Shown here: piece after piece, positions 1 through 9,479 of the stretch | How positions within the stretch are numbered: position 1 is the first letter of the stretch | How the letters are laid out: each line of letters starts with the position of its first letter | Origin: Niveispirillum sp. SYP-B3756 | GTDB lineage: Bacteria; Pseudomonadota; Alphaproteobacteria; Azospirillales; Azospirillaceae | NCBI RefSeq assembly: GCF_009495745.1 | Contig: NZ_WIDQ01000004.1 | Span: 124,001 to 188,000, forward strand | DNA length: 64,000 bases | Direction of reading: 5' to 3' | Program-made: the position numbers and the translations under genes | Notes under the pieces: model-generated | What the model saw: only the letters and a program-made list of their open reading frames with translations | Told to the model about the DNA's origin: nothing | Database searches by the model: none

Positions 1-1
1 A

Positions 2-637
2 ACCAGCCGCCCCATCGACACCATCCGCCATCAAGCCAAGACCGTGACCGTGGGCATTTCCCGCCCGACGCGGGAGGTGGCACCCGCCATCCTGGCCACC
101 TTGGCCGAACTGGGCGTGGCACCGGAGTCGCTGGCCGAGGCTGACCGGCAGACCCTGACCGCCTATTCCGCCGTGCTGACGGCGGTGACAGGTGGGCTGC
201 TTTACCGCTTGGCCGGCGATGGCAAGGACGGGCCGAAGCTGGTGGCCGATACCCGCGTCGGCCGCTCTGCCGGGCAGACATCCGGCTATGATGGTGGCCG
301 GGTGGCGGCGGGCAGCAAGCGCAAGGCCCTGCGCCTGGGCCGTACCGTGTTTTCCGCTGGCACGGGGGAGGCGGAAAACCTGTTGCTGGTGCCCTTCTTC
401 GCCGGGGCCGACTGGCGGCTGGCGGGGCTGGCCCTGCTGCATACCGAACTGGCGCCCCAGGCCAGCCTGCAGCAGAAGACGGCCCTGCTGAAGGAACTGC
501 ATCTCTACGAAGATCTGTTCGACGCCTATCACGAACTGGTGCATGGGGAGGCGTGCGATTTCGCCGCCTTTATCGCCAGGATGTCCCCGCGCGACCTGCT
601 GTTCCGCCCGGCGGCCGATCTGGTGCGGGTTGGCTGA
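2..637 (+). CDS. C-terminal part of a GlmS-like SIS-domain protein (5' truncated)
   Basis: The reading frame is open from the first bases of the window, so the start lies upstream. About 211 residues are visible. They begin with a segment reading SRPIDTIRHQAKTVTVGISR, which I recognise from the C-terminal region of some glutamine-fructose-6-phosphate aminotransferase-like proteins that carry SIS (sugar isomerase) domains. The remaining residues are a mixed alpha/beta region with no catalytic motif I can name. A role in amino-sugar or phosphosugar metabolism in the cytoplasm is plausible but rests only on that segment. The gene ends about 70 bases before the DUF3224 gene on the same strand. 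Confidence 0.5.
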   Translation, partial: TSRPIDTIRHQAKTVTVGISRPTREVAPAILATLAELGVAPESLAEADRQTLTAYSAVLTAVTGGLLYRLAGDGKDGPKLVADTRVGRSAGQTSGYDGGRVAAGSKRKALRLGRTVFSAGTGEAENLLLVPFFAGADWRLAGLALLHTELAPQASLQQKTALLKELHLYEDLFDAYHELVHGEACDFAAFIARMSPRDLLFRPAADLVRVG

Positions 638-706
638 ACAGGCTTTCCCGTTCGTGTAATGTTCTGATAGAATGGCGGCGTCATCAACCAATGGATCGAC
701 GCCGCC

Positions 707-1108
707 ATGAGCTTCCATGCCACCGGTACTTTCGACGTCAAGATAACGCCCGAGGGCGAACCCGACGCGGCGGATGGCACCAGCCTGGGCCAGATGCTGC
801 TGGACAAGCAGTTTCACGGTCCCCTGGATGCCACCGGCAAAGGCCGGATGTTAAGCGCGCAGACCGGTGTGAAGGGATCAGCGGTTTATGTGGCGCTGGA
901 ACGGGTGACCGGTACGCTGAACGGCCGCAGCGGCAGTTTCGTGCTGCGCCATGTTGGCACCATGGATCGCGGCCACCCGCATTTGTCCATCTCCGTCGTG
1001 CCGGACAGCGGTTTCGGTGGGTTGGCCGGCATTTCCGGGGAGATGGCCATCAAGGTGGCCGACGGGAATCATTATTACGATTTCATCTATGACCTGCCGG
1101 GTGAGTGA
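707..1108 (+). CDS. DUF3224 family protein
   Basis: This 133-residue protein matches the compact DUF3224 family over its whole length. The pattern runs GTFDVK near the N-terminus, LDKQFHGPLDATGKGRMLSA in the middle, then a VKGSAVYVALERVTGTL block and a C-terminal GISGEMAIKVADGNHYYDF segment. Members are small single-domain beta-rich proteins of unknown biochemical role, often encoded near small-molecule detoxification genes. No signal peptide or membrane segment is visible. The start at 707 is the only one that keeps the whole family domain. Confidence 0.85.
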   Translation: MSFHATGTFDVKITPEGEPDAADGTSLGQMLLDKQFHGPLDATGKGRMLSAQTGVKGSAVYVALERVTGTLNGRSGSFVLRHVGTMDRGHPHLSISVVPDSGFGGLAGISGEMAIKVADGNHYYDFIYDLPGE

Positions 1109-1185
1109 GTGGGGTGGCACCCGCTTGGCAGCTACCTCGGATAGGTTTCTGGTCAATTGTAATCCGTTTATAGGAATTAAAGCTG

Positions 1186-1689
1186 ATGACCGGTCTTCTC
1201 ATCCGCCCGGCCACCGTCGCCGACGCCCCCGTCCTCTGGCGCATTATCGGCCCCACCATCCGGGCTGGGGAGACCTATACGCTGGACCAGGATATGGGGG
1301 AGGGCGAGGCGCTGGCCTATTGGCTGGCGCCGGATAAGGAGACGTTTGTTGCCGTGGCGCCGGATGGGCAGGTGGTGGGCACCTATTTCATCCGCCCCAA
1401 TCAGGCCGGTGGTGGTCGCCATATCTGCAATTGCGGCTACATGACCGCTGCGGCGGCCACCGGGCGCGGGGTGGCCAGGGCCATGTGCCTGCATTCCCTG
1501 GACCATGCCAGACAGCGCGGCTATCGCGGGATGCAGTTCAATTTCGTGGTCAGCAGCAACACCCGCGCCGTGGCCCTGTGGCAGGCGCTGGGCTTTACCA
1601 TCGTCGGCCGCCTGCCGCTGGTCTTCCAGCATCCCAGCCTGGGCTATGTCGACGCGCTGGTCATGTTCCAGCCGCTGGTGGAAGATTAA
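1186..1689 (+). CDS. GNAT family N-acetyltransferase
   Basis: This 167-residue protein is a single GNAT domain that would transfer an acetyl group from acetyl-CoA to an unidentified substrate. The acetyl-CoA pyrophosphate-binding motif A lies around residues 82-102 and includes ATGRGVARAM. The C-terminal motif NTRAVALWQALGF (125-137) is typical of the family. An AGGAAT-like ribosome-binding site precedes the ATG. The gene converges on the TPR gene at 1846, and the dispersed multi-hairpin repeat fills the gap, with a hairpin starting two bases after this gene's TAA. Confidence 0.85.
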   Translation: MTGLLIRPATVADAPVLWRIIGPTIRAGETYTLDQDMGEGEALAYWLAPDKETFVAVAPDGQVVGTYFIRPNQAGGGRHICNCGYMTAAAATGRGVARAMCLHSLDHARQRGYRGMQFNFVVSSNTRAVALWQALGFTIVGRLPLVFQHPSLGYVDALVMFQPLVED

Positions 1690-1845
1690 CACCAAGCCGC
1701 CTAAAGGTTGACCTTTAGGCGGCTTGGAGGCTGGCGACCGCCAGCCCGCGCCACGTGGCGCGCAAGCCAAGCTGCCGGAGGCAGCGCCCGGCGCATGAGG
1801 GAACGCAAAATCCCCCTGGATCGATCACGATCAAGGGGGATTGGT
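1690..1845 (-). repeat. Dispersed multi-hairpin element, copy R1
   Basis: The element fills the whole gap between two convergent genes. Read on the minus strand it shows: hairpin H1 (arms 1834-1842 and 1809-1817, nine perfect pairs), a CCTCA/GCCGG linker, a GCTGCC/GGCAGC hairpin, the box TTGGCTTG, a CGCGCCAC/GTGGCGCG hairpin, a GGCTGGCG/CGCCAGCC hairpin, and terminal hairpin H2 (arms 1692-1708 and 1711-1727, 17 perfect pairs, loop of two). It aligns along its length with copy R2 (24843-25003). H1 differs from R2 by a compensatory pair change. Both outer hairpins sit a few bases beyond stop codons, so they may terminate both genes. Confidence 0.85.
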
Positions 1846-2598
1846 TTAAGAAGCGCCACCCCGCGCCAGATTCTGCCGGGCCAGATCCAGCCATTCCTTC
1901 TGTCGGGCGCGGACATGGCCGGGGGCGCGGGACAGGCGCTGCTGCACGTCCTTGAACAGTTCCTGTGCCTCCGCCTGACGGCCCAGGCGCCCCAGCAGCA
2001 GGGCCAGCCGGCACAGCGGCTCCACGCCTGGATAATAATCGGCCAGCGCCCGGTATTCGCGCTCCGCCTCCGGCCCCCGGTCCAGCTCGTCCAGGGCGCG
2101 GGCATAGGTCAGGTGACCCTCGGCGGACTGGTAATCGGGATGGGCGGCGCGCAGCCGGGTCAGGCTGTCCAGGGCAGCCGCCGGTTTGCCATTGCCCAAC
2201 TGGGCCTCCGCCAGACCCAGCAGGATATCCGGATCATCAGCGTTCAGGCCGGTCAACATCGCCGTGAAATGTTCCTCGGCTTCGGCATGGTCACCCGCCG
2301 CCAGCAGGGTTTGCGCCAGTTTCAGCCGGTTCTGCACACTGGGCACATCCATCAGCCGTTCGCGGGCTTCCCGCACGTCACGGCCCGGGTCCACCGCGCG
2401 GATCAGGTTTTCCTTCACCTTGTGGGCGTGGGAACTGTTGCGCAGGGAGGGCAGATAGATCGCCAGCGCGTAGACCACGCTGCCCAGGAAGGGGAAAACC
2501 AGCAGGATGAACAGCCAGTACATCTCCCGCCCGGTGCGCACCACATGCACGGCAAAGAAAATGGCAATGGTGGTGGAAAGCAGGAAAATCAGTGGCAT
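1846..2598 (-). CDS. Membrane-anchored tetratricopeptide-repeat protein
   Basis: This 250-residue protein has two hydrophobic N-terminal segments (about residues 2-18 and 26-48). A soluble helical region follows, with repeated TPR-like units from about residue 83 on, for example AQTLLAAGDHAEAEEHF, LGLAEAQLGNGKPAAALDSL and YARALDELDRGPEAEREY. TPR arrays act as protein-protein scaffolds; the partner is unknown. The protein is probably tethered to the inner membrane with the repeats in the cytoplasm. Its TAA stop lies three bases from hairpin H1 of repeat copy R1. Confidence 0.75.
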   Translation of the reverse strand: MPLIFLLSTTIAIFFAVHVVRTGREMYWLFILLVFPFLGSVVYALAIYLPSLRNSSHAHKVKENLIRAVDPGRDVREARERLMDVPSVQNRLKLAQTLLAAGDHAEAEEHFTAMLTGLNADDPDILLGLAEAQLGNGKPAAALDSLTRLRAAHPDYQSAEGHLTYARALDELDRGPEAEREYRALADYYPGVEPLCRLALLLGRLGRQAEAQELFKDVQQRLSRAPGHVRARQKEWLDLARQNLARGGAS

Positions 2599-2697
2599 GG
2601 CGGCTTATCCGGTCAGGAAACGTGCCACTCTGGCGCAGCGCCACCCCGCTGGCAAGCCGGTTGATCCCTGTACCAAAGAGGTAATTCAACCGGAAAA

Positions 2698-3558
2698 TCA
2701 GCCGGCAAAACCCCGCGCCGGATCGTCCGCCGACCGTTGCAGCCAATTGCTGGCCGGGTAGTCGCAGGCCCCATCCACGACATGGATCGTATAGGCATGG
2801 CGGGACTGGGGGGAGCGGTTGGGGCCGGACAAATGCGGCAGCAAGCCATGCAGCAGGATCAGCGTGCCCTGTTTGGCCGGCAGCGGCACATAGCCATTGT
2901 CCGGCGTGCAGTCGGGCCAGGGGCTGGCATCCAGCACATCCATGCGCACGCCACCCTGGCCATCGCGGGAGAAACGCTTCTTCAGCCCGTCCCGGTGCCC
3001 GCCGGGCAGCGCCCACATGCAGCCATTCTCCAGCGTCGCATCCTGCACCGCAAACCACAGGCCCACCACGCTCATCGGCTCCGTATAAAGGAAGGTGCTG
3101 TCCTGGTGGCACACCACCTCCCCACCGATATGGGGTTGCTTGAAAATATACATGGACTGCATCAACAGCGGCCTTGCCATGCCGATATCTGCCGTAATGG
3201 AAGCCAGACGCGGGTCGCGGGAAAATTGGCTGAACACCGGATCGCGGTCATGCAGGGCATGGCCGATCTTGTTGATCGACAGGGATTTTTCCTGGCGCAG
3301 ATGCCCGGCCGCGTCAAACGCCTCCTCCTCAAAGAAGAAGCGGATCTGATTGCCCGATGAGAGGAAATAATCGTCGCTGGTCTTCTGCTGGTTGACGGTG
3401 GAGAAGACCGAGGCATGGGCCGCCGCATCGAACCCCGCCACCAGCCGCCCGGCCTGATCCATCAGCGCCCGGCAATCCGCCGGATCGGCAAAGCCTTCCA
3501 GCAGCAGGAAGCCGTCGCGGTGATAGGCATCGATCTGGGCTTGGGTCAGGAAGGACAT
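2698..3558 (-). CDS. Phytanoyl-CoA dioxygenase (PhyH) family protein
   Basis: This 286-residue protein has the pattern of Fe(II)/2-oxoglutarate-dependent oxygenases of the PhyH family. The facial triad is His151 and Asp153 in CHQDSTFL, plus the distal His242 in PHLSGPNRS. Arg253 in the same block is positioned to bind 2-oxoglutarate. Family members hydroxylate small molecules such as acyl-CoAs, ectoine or secondary metabolites; the substrate here cannot be read from sequence. It is transcribed in the same direction as the TPR gene, with about 100 bases between them. Confidence 0.85.
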   Translation of the reverse strand: MSFLTQAQIDAYHRDGFLLLEGFADPADCRALMDQAGRLVAGFDAAAHASVFSTVNQQKTSDDYFLSSGNQIRFFFEEEAFDAAGHLRQEKSLSINKIGHALHDRDPVFSQFSRDPRLASITADIGMARPLLMQSMYIFKQPHIGGEVVCHQDSTFLYTEPMSVVGLWFAVQDATLENGCMWALPGGHRDGLKKRFSRDGQGGVRMDVLDASPWPDCTPDNGYVPLPAKQGTLILLHGLLPHLSGPNRSPQSRHAYTIHVVDGACDYPASNWLQRSADDPARGFAG

Positions 3559-3627
3559 CGGCGGCAGGTCCGTTTGGGTGGTGCTCTCTGGCTTTTACCG
3601 CCCTGACCTTGCTTGCGGCAATCCCTG

Positions 3628-4293
3628 TCAGCCTGGCACCCGCCAGACATCGGTGACACGGACCTCCCGGTCCTCAAGCTCCCGCGTGGTGGGCACGGCG
3701 TAGCTGGCCATTTTCTCCAGCCCCTGGGCCGGCAGATAGGCCCGGCCCGGATCGCCCAGCAGCACCAGGGTGCCGCCGGCGGCCAGCCGGCGCAGCCAGC
3801 CGAGTGCTGCTTCGGCAAAGGGGCGCTCGTAACAGATATCGCCGGCCAGCACGATCTCGATGCCGGGCAGATCCTGGCCGATAATGTTGGCGACATCCGC
3901 CGTCACCGTCACGCCATTGGCGGCCGCGTTCAGATATGTCGCATCCACGGCAAACGGGTCGATCTCCACCGCGCGGACGGCGGCGGCACCCGCCTGCAGG
4001 GCGGCGATAGCGATCAGGCCGCTGCCGGCGGCGAAATCCAGCACATGGCGACCGGCCACCAGATCGGGCTGGTCCAGGATCAATCGGGCCACCGCCTGCC
4101 CGCCGGCCCAGGGAAAGGCCCAGAAGGGCGGGGGCACGCCCTGGCGCTCCAGCCAGTCTTCCGTGGCCTGCCAGATGGGGGTGATTTCGGTTGCCTGATA
4201 CAGGCTTATATCGGGGAGAAGGGGGCCGACAGGCGCCAGGGCCGTATGGGAACGGATGAAATCAGTACGCTCAGCGGCGGTTATCGGGCGCAA
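3628..4293 (-). CDS. SAM-dependent methyltransferase, ETF-beta lysine methyltransferase-like
   Basis: This 221-residue protein is a class I methyltransferase. SAM-binding motif I is [10 protein letters not shown] (84-93), and the block [12 protein letters not shown] lies just before it (55-66). This combination is typical of the ETFBKMT/METTL20 group, whose bacterial members methylate lysines of electron-transfer flavoprotein beta. A GDICYE segment near residue 155 corresponds to the post-motif II region. It overlaps the 3' end of ubiA by 23 bases, so the two are probably co-transcribed. Assignment to ETF-beta as substrate is by family resemblance only. Confidence 0.75.
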   Translation of the reverse strand: MRPITAAERTDFIRSHTALAPVGPLLPDISLYQATEITPIWQATEDWLERQGVPPPFWAFPWAGGQAVARLILDQPDLVAGRHVLDFAAGSGLIAIAALQAGAAAVRAVEIDPFAVDATYLNAAANGVTVTADVANIIGQDLPGIEIVLAGDICYERPFAEAALGWLRRLAAGGTLVLLGDPGRAYLPAQGLEKMASYAVPTTRELEDREVRVTDVWRVPG

Positions 4294-5320
4294 AATCGGC
4301 CAATCTCAGCATCTGGTGCTGCATCTGGGGCTTGGGCAGGCTGTTGAACTGTATCCCGCCACTGCCGCCACCGCCATGGCTGCCGGGCGGCATCGCGGCG
4401 ATACCGGCCATGATGGCGATCAGCAGGGTCCAGCCGGTGAAACGGGCGGCGCGGAAGGTGGACAGGCTGTCCGCCGGGTCATCCATCTCCCAGCCGCGCA
4501 CCTGCACCAGCATCAGCCCGGCCGTGGCGGCCAGCGGCACCAGCACGGTCCAGCCCATGGTCAGCGGCGTCAGCGCCAGCACCCACAGGCAAAAGGCCCC
4601 GGCATAGAAGCCCCCCACCCAGCGCCGCGAATCGGCGGCGAACAGGCGGGCGGTGGATTTGATGCCGACCTGTTCATCATCCCGCCGGTCCTGATGGGCA
4701 TAGATCGTGTCATAACCCAGCGTCCAGAGGATGCCCCCGGCATAGAGCAACAGGGCCGGCCAATCGATGCTGCCGCGCACGGCGGCCCAGCCCAGCAGGG
4801 CGCCCCAGTTGAAGGTCAGCCCCAGAAACGCCTGCGGCCACCACGTCACCCGCTTCATCAGCGGGTACAGCCCCACCAGGATCAGCGAGGCGGCCCCCAG
4901 CAGGATGGAGAACAGGTTCAACTGCACCAGGATCAGCAGCCCGACCAGGCATTGCGCCCCTAAGAAAAGAAAAGCCTGCAACAGGCTGACCTGACCGCTG
5001 GGGATGGGGCGCACGCGGGTGCGTTCCACCTGGGCATCCAGCTTGTGATCGATGATATCGTTGATGGTGCAGCCGGCCCCGCGCATTACCACGGCACCGA
5101 TCCCGAACAGGGCCATCAGCCAGAAATCCGGCCAGGAACCGGCGGGGGCGGCCAGGGCGATGGACCACCAGCAAGGCAGCAGCAGCAGCCAGGTGCCAAT
5201 CGGCCGGTCCAGCCGGGCCAGCCGCGCATAGGGGCGCCAGCCGGCCGGCAACAGCCGGTCGATCCAGTCCCCCCTGCGAATATCGGTATGGCCACCGGCC
5301 TGACGCGGAATATCGGTCAT
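4271..5320 (-). CDS. ubiA: 4-hydroxybenzoate polyprenyltransferase (ubiquinone biosynthesis)
   Basis: This integral membrane enzyme prenylates 4-hydroxybenzoate in the ubiquinone pathway. The two Asp-rich prenyl-diphosphate sites are present: [15 protein letters not shown] near residue 87 and [13 protein letters not shown] near residue 200. Eight to nine hydrophobic helices are visible. I place the start at 5320 (MTDIPRQ), giving 349 residues. An in-frame extension to 5404 would run over a hairpin in the divergent promoter region. A glycine-rich tail near the C-terminus is not part of the usual family. Confidence 0.93.
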   Translation of the reverse strand: MTDIPRQAGGHTDIRRGDWIDRLLPAGWRPYARLARLDRPIGTWLLLLPCWWSIALAAPAGSWPDFWLMALFGIGAVVMRGAGCTINDIIDHKLDAQVERTRVRPIPSGQVSLLQAFLFLGAQCLVGLLILVQLNLFSILLGAASLILVGLYPLMKRVTWWPQAFLGLTFNWGALLGWAAVRGSIDWPALLLYAGGILWTLGYDTIYAHQDRRDDEQVGIKSTARLFAADSRRWVGGFYAGAFCLWVLALTPLTMGWTVLVPLAATAGLMLVQVRGWEMDDPADSLSTFRAARFTGWTLLIAIMAGIAAMPPGSHGGGGSGGIQFNSLPKPQMQHQMLRLADFAPDNRR

Positions 5321-5344
5321 GATGGCGCGCATCCTACCCCCGAT

Positions 5345-5386
5345 GCGCCGGATAGGCAAAGGTGCAACCGTTTGCTTATCCGGCGC
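5345..5386. promoter_or_regulatory. Hairpin in the ubiA/rsmE divergent promoter region
   Basis: The arms GCGCCGGATAGGCAAA (5345-5360) and its near-perfect complement (5371-5386) form a 16-pair stem with one G-U type mismatch and a 10-base loop. It sits between the divergent ubiA and rsmE starts. It could be an operator palindrome or a 5'-leader hairpin. No T-run follows on either strand, so an intrinsic terminator is less likely. Confidence 0.4.
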
Positions 5387-5480
5387 CAAGCGTATTGGTG
5401 GCATTTTGCCGCCGGTACTGGTGCGGCGGGGGCTGACGGTCTATTTCTGTCAGCCGGATTTCTACCCCCGCCCGGTGCCC

Positions 5481-6266
5481 ATGACCCAGGATCAGCCGCT
5501 GCCCCGTACCCGCCTGTTCATCGATGCACCGCTGTCGGCGGGGGCATCGGCCCCGTTGGACGGGGGGCGGGCGCATTATCTGCGCGCTGTGCTGCGCCAG
5601 GGTCCGGGGGATGGGGTGTTGGCCTTCAACGGGCGGGATGGCGAATTCCTGGCGCGGATCGACACGCTGGGCAAATCCGCCGGTACCCTGACGGTGGAAC
5701 GCCAGACCCGGCCCGCCCCCGCAGATCCCGACGCCGGCCCCTGGCTGGCCTTTGCGCCGCTGAAGGGCGGGCGCACCGAATATGTGGTGGAAAAGGCGGT
5801 GGAACTGGGCGTTTCCCGGCTGATCCCCGTCTTCACCCGCCGGGGCGATGTGGGGCGCGTCAACCTGGAGCGGTTGCGCGCCAACGCGGTGGAAGCCGCC
5901 GAACAATGCGAACGGCTGACCGTGCCGGATGTGGCGGAGCCGGTGGAACTGGCCCGGCTGCTGTCCGGCTGGGACGAAGGGCGCCGCCTCTATCTGGCGG
6001 CGGAAAGCGGGGCGGCGCAACCGTTGGTGACCGCCATCACAGCGCACACCACTGCACCCGCCGCATTCCTGGTGGGACCGGAGGGGGGCTTCGATCCGAC
6101 GGAACTGGCGCTGTTGTACCGCATGGCTTTTGTGGTGCCGATCGGCCTGGGTCCGCGTATTCTGCGCGCCGATACGGCGGCCTTTGCCGTGCTTTCCGCC
6201 TGGCAGGCGGTGGCTGGCGATTGGCAGCGGGGCGGACAGGATGCCCGCCCGCCCAACCGGGCTTGA
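5481..6266 (+). CDS. rsmE: 16S rRNA (uracil-1498-N3)-methyltransferase
   Basis: RsmE methylates N3 of U1498 in 16S rRNA. This 261-residue protein has the N-terminal PUA-like part (RTRLFIDAPL, GGRAHYLRAVLRQ) and the C-terminal SPOUT knot with VGPEGGF and LGPRILRADTA, the SAM-binding signature. I start at 5481 because homologues begin just before the RTRLFID segment; the upstream extension overlaps the divergent promoter region. It is followed by the glutamate-cysteine ligase gene, an arrangement common in alphaproteobacteria. Confidence 0.92.
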   Translation: MTQDQPLPRTRLFIDAPLSAGASAPLDGGRAHYLRAVLRQGPGDGVLAFNGRDGEFLARIDTLGKSAGTLTVERQTRPAPADPDAGPWLAFAPLKGGRTEYVVEKAVELGVSRLIPVFTRRGDVGRVNLERLRANAVEAAEQCERLTVPDVAEPVELARLLSGWDEGRRLYLAAESGAAQPLVTAITAHTTAPAAFLVGPEGGFDPTELALLYRMAFVVPIGLGPRILRADTAAFAVLSAWQAVAGDWQRGGQDARPPNRA

Positions 6267-6344
6267 GTTTTCTGCGGGGGTTTCCCAGCCCCTGTCCGTG
6301 GCGTTGTCTCTGGTCTTCGTCTTTGCCCTTAAGGATATTCATTC

Positions 6345-7712
6345 ATGTCCGCACCCCCGTCTTCGCGCGGCGCGCCTATCACCGACCGTCGGCAACTGGT
6401 CGAATATCTGGAAAGCGGCTGCAAACCCGCTGTCGATTGGCGCATCGGGACGGAGCATGAGAAATTTGTCTTCCGGCTGGATGACAAGTCCCCCGTCCCC
6501 TATCCGGGGCCGGGCGGCATCGGCGCCATCCTGGGCGAGTTTGAGCGCCGATTCGGCTGGGAGCCGGTGCGCGAGGGGGAGAACACCATCGCGCTGACCA
6601 AGGGCATGGCCAATATCAGCTTGGAACCGGGTGGCCAGTTCGAACTGTCGGGCGCCCCGCTGCACACCATCCATGAAACCTGTGCGGAGGTGGGCCAGCA
6701 TCTGGCCGAGGTGCGCGCCATCGGGCGCGACCTGGGCTTCGGGATGCTGGGGCTGGGCTTCAACCCGAAATGGAAGCGGGCTGATATCCCCTGGATGCCC
6801 AAGGGCCGCTACAAGATCATGCGCGAATATATGCCCAAGCGCGGCGGCCTGGGCCTGGACATGATGACCCGCACCTGCACGGTGCAGGTGAACCTGGATT
6901 TCGCCTCCGAGGCGGACATGGTGAAGAAGTTCCGGGTGTCGCTGGCGTTGCAGCCCATCGCCACGGCCCTGTTCGCCGCCAGCCCGTTTACGGAGGGCAA
7001 GCCCAATGGCTTCCAGTCCTTCCGCTCGCATATCTGGACCGATACCGATCCCGACCGCACCGGCGACCTGCCCTTTGTGTTCGAGGAGGGATTCGGGTTC
7101 GAGCGCTATGTGGATTATGCGCTGGATGTGCCGATGTATTTCGCCTACCGCGATGGGCAGTATCTGGATGCGTCCGGCCTGTCCTTCCGCGATTTTCTCG
7201 ATGGCCGCCTGTCCATCCTGCCGGGCGAACTGCCGCTGATGACGGATTGGTCGGACCATATGACCACCATGTTCCCGGAAGTGCGGCTGAAGAAATATCT
7301 GGAAATGCGCGGGGCCGATGCCGGCCCCTGGGGTCGTCTCTGCGCCCTGCCGGCGCTGTGGGTGGGCTTGTTATATGACAATACTGCCCTGGATGCCGCC
7401 TGGGATCTGGTGAAGGGGTGGAGCAGCGACGACCGCGCGGGCCTTCGCCGCGACGTGCCGCGCCTGGGCCTGGATACCCCCTTCCAGGGCGGCACGCTGC
7501 AGCCCGTGGCCCGCCAAGTGGTGGAGATCGCGCGGGAGGGTTTGCGCAACCGGGCCCGCACTGCCGGCATGGGCGATGATGAAAGCCATTTCATCGAACC
7601 ACTGGCCGCCATCGCCGAAACCGGCCGCACCCTGGCGAGAGAGTTGCTGGAACGGTATGAGACGGAATGGGCGCATTCCGTCGATCCGCTGTACGACGTC
7701 TACGCCTATTGA
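6345..7712 (+). CDS. gshA: Glutamate-cysteine ligase (class II, proteobacterial/plant type)
   Basis: This 455-residue enzyme makes gamma-glutamylcysteine from Glu, Cys and ATP, the first step of glutathione synthesis. Recognisable blocks are IGTEHEKFVF near the N-terminus, ISLEPGGQFELSG in the substrate site and RTCTVQVNLDF. The overall length matches the alphaproteobacterial class II enzymes rather than the E. coli type. An AAGGA ribosome-binding site precedes the ATG. A strong hairpin with a short T-run follows the stop codon. Glutathione use fits the GST gene at 47.9 kb. Confidence 0.92.
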   Translation: MSAPPSSRGAPITDRRQLVEYLESGCKPAVDWRIGTEHEKFVFRLDDKSPVPYPGPGGIGAILGEFERRFGWEPVREGENTIALTKGMANISLEPGGQFELSGAPLHTIHETCAEVGQHLAEVRAIGRDLGFGMLGLGFNPKWKRADIPWMPKGRYKIMREYMPKRGGLGLDMMTRTCTVQVNLDFASEADMVKKFRVSLALQPIATALFAASPFTEGKPNGFQSFRSHIWTDTDPDRTGDLPFVFEEGFGFERYVDYALDVPMYFAYRDGQYLDASGLSFRDFLDGRLSILPGELPLMTDWSDHMTTMFPEVRLKKYLEMRGADAGPWGRLCALPALWVGLLYDNTALDAAWDLVKGWSSDDRAGLRRDVPRLGLDTPFQGGTLQPVARQVVEIAREGLRNRARTAGMGDDESHFIEPLAAIAETGRTLARELLERYETEWAHSVDPLYDVYAY

Positions 7713-7728
7713 CCCTGGTTGTTGTAAT

Positions 7729-7777
7729 GATGGCGGGCACCGTCAATGGTTGTGATGCCATTGCTGTGCCCGCCATC
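7729..7777 (+). terminator. Terminator-like hairpin after gshA
   Basis: Arms GATGGCGGGCAC (7729-7740) and GTGCCCGCCATC (7766-7777) are perfectly complementary over 12 pairs. A second six-pair stem (CAATGG/CCATTG) is nested in the loop. A three-base T-run follows. It lies 17 bases past the gshA stop. Confidence 0.7.
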
Positions 7778-7821
7778 TTTGCATAGAATAAAGGCAGCTT
7801 AGGTCTGGAGGGTGGGCGCCG

Positions 7822-9336
7822 GTGTCGACGCAGAGATGGGGGCGCTTTGTCGACCCCGCGATGGAGCAGGATTTCCGCCTCTCCGTTATGGCCCGCGAGG
7901 TGCGGGGTCTGCGCATCAATCTGATTGCGCTGATGGTGCTGCGCCTGCTGCCGATGACACTGGATTTTTATTACATGCCCCAGGGCATGGTGCTGAGCGT
8001 CTATCTGCCGCTGCGGCTGGCGCTCTTCCCCTTTCTCATCTTCATCCTGCTGCTGCCGGTGCGGCCGTCCACCTATACGCTGCGGCATGTCTGCGTCATG
8101 GTGGCGCTTTCTTATATCTGGCTGCTGACGGCCACACCGCCCTTATGGGTGGATGTGATGGGGGTCGGGGTTACGGTCGGCTTCTTCATCTCCGTTGTGG
8201 TGCTGATGAACTATCTGTTCCTGCCCACACGCTGGACCTGGATGCTGGCCTGGGGGGTGGCGGCCAGCTGCATCTATATCATACTGATCATGCCGCAATC
8301 CGGGGCGACGTCGTTTCAGATTCAAACGGCTGTGGTCATGCATGTCCTGGCCAATATTTTTGGTGCCTTCACCGCGCATCAGCTGGCCACCGTCCGCCGG
8401 GCGGAGTTTCTGCGCCATCGCCAGCTGGAAGAGGCCAATGAGGAGCTGCGTCGGCGGGAGGCGATCATCGCCGACCAGCGCGACCAGCTGGCTGCCCAGG
8501 TGGTGGAGCTGGGGGAGGCACACAGCCAGCTGATCGAGACCAAGGACAGTCTGGTGCAGGCGGAAAAGATGGCCAGTCTGGGCGGGCTGGTGGCCGGGGT
8601 GGCGCATGAGCTGAACACCCCCATGGGCATCGCCCTGACCGCCGGCACCCATCTGCGCGACAGCCTGCGGGGGCTGGATCAGGTGGTGGCGGAAGGAAGG
8701 CTGACCCGCAGCCGGCTGACCGAATATCAGGAGACCTTGCGCGACAGCACCGACCTGATTCTGTCCAATGTCAGCCGGGCTGCCGGGCTGGTGCAGAGCT
8801 TTAAACAGGTGGCGGTGGATCAGGCCAGTGCCGAACGCCGCCTGTTCCCGCTCGGCCCCTATATTGATGAGGTCTTGCACAGTCTGGCCCCGCGGCTGCG
8901 CAAGGAACCGCATGAGCTGCTGGTGGATTGCGATCCGGGGCTGGTGATGGACAGCTATCCCGGCGCCCTGTCGCAGGTGCTGACGAACCTGCTGCTGAAC
9001 GCGCTGGTCCACGCCTTTCCGGGGGGACGGGTGGGGTTGATCAGCATCCAGGCCCGGCCGCTGCCGGGCAATCAGCTGGAACTGATCTTTGCCGATAATG
9101 GCAAAGGGGTGCCGCCCCAGCATCTGGACCGGTTGTTCGACCCATTCTTTACCACCAACCGCGCCCAGGGCGGCAGCGGGCTGGGGCTGCACATCGTCTA
9201 TAATCTGGTGACCCAGACGCTGGGGGGCAGCATCCGTGTCCGCTCCACCCTGGGGGAGGGCACCTGCTTCACCCTGACATTGCCGCGTGCCGTGGCGGGC
9301 GAAGCAATAACCCCGGTTGAAGATGTAGCAGGTTGA
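7822..9336 (+). CDS. Membrane sensor histidine kinase (tandem paralogue 1)
   Basis: This 504-residue protein has about six hydrophobic helices in residues 30-190, a coiled-coil linker (about 195-245), a HisKA domain and a HATPase_c domain. The phospho-accepting His262 lies in AGVAHELNTPMGI. The N box is NLLLNALVHAF, G1 is DNGKGVPP and G2 is GGSGLGLHIV. The start is a GTG; it yields exactly the same length as the neighbouring paralogue. No response regulator is encoded beside it, so the phosphotransfer partner is elsewhere. The stimulus is unknown; no PAS, HAMP or periplasmic sensor domain is visible. Confidence 0.88.
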   Translation: MSTQRWGRFVDPAMEQDFRLSVMAREVRGLRINLIALMVLRLLPMTLDFYYMPQGMVLSVYLPLRLALFPFLIFILLLPVRPSTYTLRHVCVMVALSYIWLLTATPPLWVDVMGVGVTVGFFISVVVLMNYLFLPTRWTWMLAWGVAASCIYIILIMPQSGATSFQIQTAVVMHVLANIFGAFTAHQLATVRRAEFLRHRQLEEANEELRRREAIIADQRDQLAAQVVELGEAHSQLIETKDSLVQAEKMASLGGLVAGVAHELNTPMGIALTAGTHLRDSLRGLDQVVAEGRLTRSRLTEYQETLRDSTDLILSNVSRAAGLVQSFKQVAVDQASAERRLFPLGPYIDEVLHSLAPRLRKEPHELLVDCDPGLVMDSYPGALSQVLTNLLLNALVHAFPGGRVGLISIQARPLPGNQLELIFADNGKGVPPQHLDRLFDPFFTTNRAQGGSGLGLHIVYNLVTQTLGGSIRVRSTLGEGTCFTLTLPRAVAGEAITPVEDVAG

Positions 9337-9479
9337 TAGGCGCGTCTTTGCTGCTGGCAGAGGTTGCGCCTTCTATTGCCGCCGCCAGCCGCTGCGTTTA
9401 AATTGGCAGCGGCCGTATGGCGGTCAGGGCAAGGGGCCGGGATCACCCGGTCGTCATGCGAGGCGAGGTTCCGGGCGCG